Of a stretch of DNA of 20,068 bases, positions 15,343 to 20,068 are shown in pieces. The stretch's first letter is position 1. Every line of letters starts with the position of its first letter. The translations under genes and the position numbers were made by a program. Source of the DNA: SIG588 sp045597045 (lineage in GTDB: Bacteria > Bacillota > Clostridia > Oscillospirales > Acutalibacteraceae); the NCBI GenBank assembly GCA_045597045.1, contig JAZODN010000107.1, positions 1 to 20,068 of the forward strand. The letters run 5' to 3'. Below the pieces are notes generated by a model that had not been told where the DNA came from, did not search any database, and worked only from the letters and a program-made list of their open reading frames with translations.

Positions 15343-16092
15343 ATGAGACGGCTGATGCTGACGTTGCAATATATCGGCACGTGCTATCATGGCTGGCAGG
15401 TGCAGCCCAATGCGGTTACGGTGCAGCAATGCGTGCAGGATGCCATCGAACGGGTGACGGGTGTGCGCTCGCCGCTGACAGGCTGCAGCCGCACCGATGC
15501 CGGCGTGCATGCCGAGATGTTTTGCTGTGTGACCGATACCGACGCCCCCATCGGGTGTGAAAAAATGGTGGCGGCGCTGAATGCCTGGTTGCCGCAGGAC
15601 ATTGCGGTGACGGATTGCCGCGAGGTGGCGGCAGATTTTCATCCGCGTTACGGTGCTCGCGGCAAGCAGTATCAGTACCGCATTTGGAATCGCGCGGCGC
15701 GCAACCCGTTTTGGGAGGGGCGCGCACTGCACCTTCACCGCCCCTTGGATGTAGAAAAGATGCAGCGTGCAGCAAACGACTTTTTGGGACGGCACGATTT
15801 TTCTGCGTTTTGTGCTGCCGGCAGCGAGGTGGAAGACCGTGTGCGCACGGTGTTTGAAAGCCGCGTGGCGGCGGCCGATGGGATGGTCACCTTCACGGTG
15901 GCGGCCGACGGCTTTTTGTATAACATGGTGCGTATTATGGTCGGCACGCTGCTGGATATTGAAAGCGGCCGATTGGCCGAAGGGTGTATTCCGGCTTTGC
16001 TGGCCGCACCCGACCGTGCAGCAGCCGGACACACCGCACCGGCGAGTGGGCTGTATTTGACCCGTGTATATTACGAGAAAGAGGAGGGGTAA
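15343..16092 (+). CDS. truA: tRNA pseudouridine(38-40) synthase TruA
   Basis: Converts uridines 38-40 of the tRNA anticodon arm to pseudouridine. The 249 residues carry the N-terminal YIGTCYHGWQVQP (10-22), the catalytic Asp52 in GCSRTDAGVHA (47-57), the basic KQYQYRIWN segment (about 107-115) and the C-terminal FLYNMVRIMVGTLLDI block. Start ATG 15343 lies one base after the ecfT stop, with AAGGTG at 15330-15335. The ecfA1-ecfA2-ecfT-truA order is the common Bacillota arrangement, but the ribosomal protein genes that usually surround it are absent here. Confidence 0.96.
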   Translation: MRRLMLTLQYIGTCYHGWQVQPNAVTVQQCVQDAIERVTGVRSPLTGCSRTDAGVHAEMFCCVTDTDAPIGCEKMVAALNAWLPQDIAVTDCREVAADFHPRYGARGKQYQYRIWNRAARNPFWEGRALHLHRPLDVEKMQRAANDFLGRHDFSAFCAAGSEVEDRVRTVFESRVAAADGMVTFTVAADGFLYNMVRIMVGTLLDIESGRLAEGCIPALLAAPDRAAAGHTAPASGLYLTRVYYEKEEG

Positions 16093-16094
16093 CG

Positions 16095-17360
16095 GTGGCA
16101 AACAAGCGTGACGTCACGATAAAAAAACGGCGCATCACAACCACAGAGGAGTCGTTTGCTGACCGGGCGGCTACGCCGGCAGCACGCCGTTCTTCCCCAA
16201 AACGCAAGCGGCGTCGGCACGGCCGTTCGGCGGTGCGCGTGGTGCTGTTCCGTCTGGCGCTGGTGGTGGCGGTGGTGATGCTCGGTGTGTTGCTTTGGAA
16301 CAACTGGGAGTACCTGGCACCTACGGCAGTGACCGAATGGTTTGACCATGTGGTCACCGGCGGTGACGGCGGCGACGGCTATCCCGTGGATATCAGCGGC
16401 GACAGCGTGGTATCTATGCAGCCGGTCGGAAACGGTGCGGCACTGCTGACTGACACGTCCTTGCTGATGTATAATGCGTCGGGCGCACAAACGGTGACGC
16501 GTGGGCATACCTATGCCGATCCGCTGTTGCGCACCGAAGGGGATTACATGCTGGTGGCCGAGTTGGGCGGCACTCGTTACACCTTGCACACCAAAAAAGA
16601 CATGCTGCGCAGCGGTGAAGCGCCGAATGCGATTGTCAGCGCGGCGGTGAGTAAAAGCGGTCAGGTGGTGCTTGCCACCGAATCGTCGCAAAGCTATATG
16701 TCGGAGGTGCTGGCCTTCGATCGCAAAGGTAAGAAGGTGTTTCACTGGTACAGCGCCGATCTGATGGTGGTGGACGTGGCTTTCAGTCCCCGTCAAAAAG
16801 AAATTGCGGTGCTGGGCCTTTCGGCGGCCGAGGGTGACATGCGTTCGACCTTGCATATCTTTTCGCTCAGCGGCAAAGAGACAAGCGCCGTGCACACCTA
16901 CCGCGCAACCGGCGCCATGATGACCTCGCTTCGCTATTTTGACAACGGTCGCGTGGCGGTGGTCGGTGATACGGCGGTGTGGGTGTATGATCCCGATAAG
17001 AACGAAACCGCCGTGACCGATTTTGAAGATGCGGTGCTGTTGGGCTTTGCGTTCGGCAAAGCCGGTGTGGGCGTGGTCACGCGTGATTACGGTGAGAGTC
17101 GCGGCGGTATGCTGCGCGTGATCACCACCGTGGGCAACGCGGTGCGAGAGATCCCGTTCGACGGCGATTATCGCCATATTGCGTCAGCTGACCGTGGGTT
17201 TTATCTTTTGACAGAGGATACGTTGTATCAGGCGGACGGTGCCGGCATTGCCAAGCAGACGGCGGTATCGGCCGACAGTTTGATGGCTGCCGAAATGAAC
17301 GGTAAACCGCTGATCTTGCGGTTGAGTATGCTCACGCGGTGTAGCTGGAACGAAGAATAG
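16095..17360 (+). CDS. Membrane-anchored beta-propeller-like protein, DUF5711-like
   Basis: Function unknown. The 421 residues begin with a Lys/Arg/Thr-rich cytoplasmic leader of about 47 residues, including RRSSPKRKRRRHGR (31-44). One membrane helix follows at about 48-68, then a large extracytoplasmic region of short repeating beta-strand patterns with a WD/PQQ-like feel, for example DTSLLMYNASG, VLAFDRKGKKVFHW and GDTAVWVYDPDKN. This topology matches the DUF5711 proteins often found in Clostridia; the family name is from memory and not certain. GTG 16095 is chosen because GGAGGGG at 16083-16089 sits 5 bases ahead of it. It follows truA by 2 bases and precedes two CvpA-like genes, suggesting an envelope role (inference). 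Confidence 0.78.
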   Translation: MANKRDVTIKKRRITTTEESFADRAATPAARRSSPKRKRRRHGRSAVRVVLFRLALVVAVVMLGVLLWNNWEYLAPTAVTEWFDHVVTGGDGGDGYPVDISGDSVVSMQPVGNGAALLTDTSLLMYNASGAQTVTRGHTYADPLLRTEGDYMLVAELGGTRYTLHTKKDMLRSGEAPNAIVSAAVSKSGQVVLATESSQSYMSEVLAFDRKGKKVFHWYSADLMVVDVAFSPRQKEIAVLGLSAAEGDMRSTLHIFSLSGKETSAVHTYRATGAMMTSLRYFDNGRVAVVGDTAVWVYDPDKNETAVTDFEDAVLLGFAFGKAGVGVVTRDYGESRGGMLRVITTVGNAVREIPFDGDYRHIASADRGFYLLTEDTLYQADGAGIAKQTAVSADSLMAAEMNGKPLILRLSMLTRCSWNEE

Positions 17361-17374
17361 AAGGAGGAGCCACG

Positions 17375-18094
17375 ATGAGCTTTTTAGTGGATATCGTGTT
17401 GATCGGCATTTTGGTGGCGGTGGCAACCGCCTTCGCTCGCAAATCGGTCTTTTCGGCAGGGTTTGGCACCTTGGTAACCGTTGTGGGCATTGTGGCGGCG
17501 GTGTTTTTGACACCGATCGCGGCACCGTTGGCGGCCGAATATACACTGGCGCCGTTGACTGAGCGCGCGGTGGCGGAGGAGCTGGCGGATATGTATTCCG
17601 CGCCGCACCTTGCCACGCCAGACGAAACGGTGGCTTCGCTGCCGTTGGAGACCATGATTGCCGAACAGTCGGAACCGTATTTGCAGCTGTTGCAAAAATA
17701 TTATGTGGAACCGAGTACCGTTCAGGCGGCTTGGCAAGCGCAGCCCGACGGCGGCGCGTTGGTACGCTGCATTGCGGCACCGATTTGTTCCGCCGTTTCA
17801 GAAGGGGCGGTGTTCTTGCTGCTTGCGGTGGTGCTGACCGTGGTGTTGCAATTGGTCGTGCGCCGTGTGGAACAAAACCTGCCGCCGCAGCGTCGGTATC
17901 GCGGCATCAAGCGAGTTCTGCCGCTGCTGTTTGGCGTGTTGTGCGGCCTCTTGTGGTCGTGGGCAGCAACGTTGGTGCTCTCGCGCGTGGTGCCGCCTGC
18001 GGCCGAGCAGTTGGTGTTTCTTACACCGGCGGTGCTCGAAGCAACCGACTGGTACCGTTGGTTACATAGCATAAATCCGTTGACGTGGCTCTAA
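17375..18094 (+). CDS. CvpA-like membrane protein 1
   Basis: Probable four-helix membrane protein of 239 residues, with hydrophobic segments near 3-20, 30-50, 140-163 and 180-205. A loop of about 90 residues lies between the second and third. The layout resembles the CvpA (colicin V production) family, whose biochemical role is not settled. It is more diverged than the next gene and lacks a clear G-x-x-x-G-x-I/L-R motif after the first helix; it has ARKSVFSAGF instead. The C-terminus ends INPLTWL. AAGGAGGAG at 17361-17369 gives a strong start. It is adjacent to a second CvpA-like gene of similar plan, probably an old duplication. Confidence 0.68.
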   Translation: MSFLVDIVLIGILVAVATAFARKSVFSAGFGTLVTVVGIVAAVFLTPIAAPLAAEYTLAPLTERAVAEELADMYSAPHLATPDETVASLPLETMIAEQSEPYLQLLQKYYVEPSTVQAAWQAQPDGGALVRCIAAPICSAVSEGAVFLLLAVVLTVVLQLVVRRVEQNLPPQRRYRGIKRVLPLLFGVLCGLLWSWAATLVLSRVVPPAAEQLVFLTPAVLEATDWYRWLHSINPLTWL

Positions 18095-18108
18095 AAGGAG
18101 GGTATAGA

Positions 18109-18801
18109 ATGGCATACATTTTGGATTTAGCGGTTATACTGATTGTGGCCTTGTGTGTGTGGCGCGGTTGGCGTCACGGATTGATCCGCACGGCGGTGAT
18201 GCTGGTTGGTTTTGTGCTGGCGGCGTTTGTGGCCGGCCAGGTGGCGGCTCCCCTTGCCGAGGGTATCTATACCGCGGCGGTGGCACCGCGTGTGGAAGAG
18301 GTTGTGAGCGCGCGCGTGGCGGAGATCGGCGAAACCGAGATCACGCTGGGGCTGGACACCTTGTTTGGCGAAGAATCGGCCTTGCCGTCGTATTTTGAAG
18401 GTATGGGTTGGGAAACTGCAGTGACGGTGCAACTTGGCGACCGTTCGGAGCAGGCGGTGCAGCAGGCGATCCAACCGGCGATCGAGCAGGTGTTAAAGCC
18501 GGTTACGGTCTATCTGCTCAAAGCGGTGCTTTCCTTCCTGTTGTTTTTGGTGCTGCTGATTGCGGTTGTTTTGCTGTCTCGCGTGCTGGATGCCGTGTTT
18601 AAGTTGCCGCTGCTCAAACAGTTGAATCAGGTGGGCGGCTTAGCGGTCGGCTTTTTGCAGGGTGTGTTTTGGGCATTGGTATTCACTGCCCTGCTGCAGC
18701 TGGCGGTGAACTGCGGATGGCTGGGCGATGCGGTGACTCCCAACATGTTGGAGGAATCCGCTGTTGTTTCGAAACTTTTAAATTGGAACTGGTTATTTTG
18801 A
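18109..18801 (+). CDS. CvpA family membrane protein 2
   Basis: CvpA-family protein of 230 residues with the characteristic beginning: a hydrophobic helix, then WRGWRHGLIRTAVMLVGF (18-35). Hydrophobic segments lie near 4-17, 27-44, 134-156 and 175-200, and a helical amphipathic loop of about 90 residues (45-133) separates the pairs. The family is linked to colicin V export in E. coli and to envelope processes elsewhere; the mechanism is unknown. AAAGGAGGG at 18094-18102 selects ATG 18109; an in-frame GTG at 18085 lies inside the previous gene. The C-terminus ends NWNWLF, similar in style to its neighbour's. Confidence 0.82.
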   Translation: MAYILDLAVILIVALCVWRGWRHGLIRTAVMLVGFVLAAFVAGQVAAPLAEGIYTAAVAPRVEEVVSARVAEIGETEITLGLDTLFGEESALPSYFEGMGWETAVTVQLGDRSEQAVQQAIQPAIEQVLKPVTVYLLKAVLSFLLFLVLLIAVVLLSRVLDAVFKLPLLKQLNQVGGLAVGFLQGVFWALVFTALLQLAVNCGWLGDAVTPNMLEESAVVSKLLNWNWLF

Positions 18802-18827
18802 CCTAAGAAAGGTTTGGCGACCGATCA

Positions 18828-19406
18828 ATGAAATGGATTAACGTGAAATGGCAATGGACCGTCCCCAACGTGCTCTCTCTGGTGCGTATTGGGCTGCTGC
18901 CCGTGTTTGCCGTATTGTATTTAAACAGTGTGCAAAACCCCGCGTTGCTCTTGTGGGCGTGTGCGGTGGTGATCCTTTCCGGCTTGACCGATTTGTTTGA
19001 CGGTTGGATCGCGCGGCGGTTTAACCAGATCAGCGAGGCGGGCAAACTGTTGGATCCCCTGGCGGATAAACTGACGCAGCTCACCGTGCTGATCTGCCTT
19101 GCCACCCAGTTTCGCGAATTGGTGTGGCTGATGTTGCTTTGCCTGGCCAAAGAGGCTGCGCAGGTGATCGGCGGTTTGTTGTTGTTGCATCACGGGGATG
19201 AGGTGCGCGGCTCGCAATGGTTCGGGAAGATCTGCACCTTTGTGTTTTATTCTGCCATGGCGGCTATCGTGCTGTTCGACAATATGCCGCCTGCCGTGCG
19301 TATCGGCTTGGTCGTGTTGGTCGGTGTGCTGATGCTCGTCACATTTTTCGGCTATCTTTCTACATTTATCGGTGCACGCAAGGTGTTGCCACCGTCAAAG
19401 GAGTAA
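18828..19406 (+). CDS. pgsA: CDP-alcohol phosphatidyltransferase, probable phosphatidylglycerophosphate synthase
   Basis: Membrane enzyme of 192 residues that displaces CMP from CDP-diacylglycerol with an alcohol; with glycerol-3-phosphate it makes the precursor of phosphatidylglycerol. The complete family motif D-x2-D-G-x2-A-R-x8-G-x3-D-x3-D is present: Asp55, Asp58, Gly59, Ala62, Arg63, Gly72, Asp76 and Asp80. The N-terminal WTVPNVLSLVRIGLLPVF is typical of PgsA. About six hydrophobic segments are seen. The ribosome-binding site is weak: AAAGG at 18808-18812 lies 15 bases from the ATG, so lower translation than its neighbours is possible. The fold is certain; the alcohol substrate is inferred, and cardiolipin or another phospholipid synthase is possible. 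Confidence 0.85.
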   Translation: MKWINVKWQWTVPNVLSLVRIGLLPVFAVLYLNSVQNPALLLWACAVVILSGLTDLFDGWIARRFNQISEAGKLLDPLADKLTQLTVLICLATQFRELVWLMLLCLAKEAAQVIGGLLLLHHGDEVRGSQWFGKICTFVFYSAMAAIVLFDNMPPAVRIGLVVLVGVLMLVTFFGYLSTFIGARKVLPPSKE

Positions 19407-19414
19407 AATAAATT

Positions 19415-20068
19415 ATGGTTTGTTCGCGTTGTAAAGAGCGTCCTGCCACGGTGTTTATTACCCGTATGGAGGGCGAAAAAACGATAAACGACGGCCTGTG
19501 CCTTATCTGTGCAAAGGAACTGGGCATTAAACCCGTGTGCGACATTATTCAGCAGTTCGGCATGAGTGACGACGATCTGGAAACGGTGGATGAGCAGCTT
19601 TCGGGTATGATGGAGGCAATGGGCGGCGATGACGAGGAAGGGTTCCTTCCCGGCGGTGCCGCTACCTTCCCGTTTTTGCAAAATCTGTTTCCCAACATGA
19701 AAGAGGAAGCGGCACCTACCCCGACGCAGGAACCCCCGAAAGAAGAAAAAAGCAAGGGGAAAGGCCGGGGTAAGCAGGGACACCGTCCCTCGGCGCTGGA
19801 GCAGTATTGTACCGATCTCACGGCCCGTGCACGCGAAGGCGCGCTCGGCCGCATCATCGGTCGTGAGCGTGAACTTTACCGCGTGACGCAGATTCTCTGC
19901 CGCCGCACCAAAAACAACCCCTGTCTGATCGGCGAACCCGGTGTAGGCAAGACCGCCATTGCCGAAGGACTGGCGCTGCGCATTGCCACGGGTGAAGCAC
20001 CGCCGCGTCTGCTGAATCGCGAGATTCATCTGCTGGATCTTACCGCGTTGGTGGCCGGCACCCAGTTC
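19415..20068 (+). CDS. Clp protease ATP-binding subunit, ClpE-like, 3' end missing
   Basis: N-terminal 218 residues of a HSP100/Clp unfoldase that would feed substrates to ClpP; the frame is open at the right edge. A four-cysteine zinc finger, Cys3-x2-Cys6 and Cys29-x2-Cys32, is followed by an acidic segment and a Pro/Lys/Gly-rich linker (about 100-124). The D1 AAA+ domain then starts, with ALEQYCTDLTARAREGALG, IIGRERE and Walker A GEPGVGKT (173-180). A zinc finger in place of the ClpC-type N-terminal repeats is the arrangement of ClpE, and the finger also resembles that of McsA. The C-terminal half (D2, any UVR motif, ClpP loop) is outside the window, so I leave the symbol blank. AAAGGAG at 19397-19403, inside the end of pgsA, precedes ATG 19415. 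Confidence 0.87.
   Translation, partial: MVCSRCKERPATVFITRMEGEKTINDGLCLICAKELGIKPVCDIIQQFGMSDDDLETVDEQLSGMMEAMGGDDEEGFLPGGAATFPFLQNLFPNMKEEAAPTPTQEPPKEEKSKGKGRGKQGHRPSALEQYCTDLTARAREGALGRIIGRERELYRVTQILCRRTKNNPCLIGEPGVGKTAIAEGLALRIATGEAPPRLLNREIHLLDLTALVAGTQF

Noticed and set aside
16071..17177. Long open frame on the minus strand opposite the DUF5711-like gene (368 codons)
   Set aside because: It is dominated by His, Arg and Gln, has no family motif, and its antisense position matches the compositional shadow seen across other genes in this window (for example 2435-3211 and 3761-4561).

Overview
The window is GC-rich, gene-dense bacterial DNA with every gene on the + strand. It carries strong AGGAGG-type ribosome-binding sites, a shared-type ECF transporter module, a DivIB/FtsQ-type division protein and a ClpE-like ATPase. 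Together these suggest a Gram-positive Bacillota of the class Clostridia, most like a high-GC Oscillospiraceae/Ruminococcaceae member. That placement is inference. The MurE sequence carries the DNPR motif of meso-diaminopimelate-adding enzymes, so the peptidoglycan is probably DAP-type.

Positions 1-6930 hold the distal part of a division and cell-wall (dcw) cluster: murE (cut by the window start), mraY, ftsW, murG, murA and ftsQ. It makes lipid II, polymerises septal peptidoglycan and contributes one divisome scaffold protein. murF and murD, usually interleaved here, are absent. murA has no stop at its normal end and runs 137 bases into ftsQ. A clear Rho-independent terminator follows ftsQ. 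ftsZ (7138-8205) then forms its own unit, with a promoter in front (TTGAAT-17-TAGAAT) and a second strong terminator behind.

From about 8297, an extended -10 promoter (TTGCCT-17-TATAAT, preceded by TGT) begins what looks like one long operon running off the right edge. Its genes are ruvC-ruvA-ruvB (Holliday-junction resolution), a divergent phosphoglucosamine-mutase-family protein, a COG1092-like methyltransferase, ecfA1-ecfA2-ecfT (vitamin-uptake energising module), truA (tRNA pseudouridine synthase), a membrane-anchored DUF5711-like protein, two CvpA-like membrane proteins, a CDP-alcohol phosphatidyltransferase (probably pgsA) and the start of a zinc-finger Clp ATPase (ClpE-like). Gaps are mostly under 45 bases or are overlaps, and I see no internal terminator.

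Most of the window is conserved housekeeping. No mobile elements, CRISPR arrays, tRNA or rRNA genes were seen, and no gap exceeds about 210 bases. The observations most worth a second look are the GlmM-like protein with every signature loop altered, the murA/ftsQ overlap, the missing murF and murD, and the uncharacterised DUF5711-CvpA-CvpA membrane trio. I do not see convincing evidence of a wholly new system.
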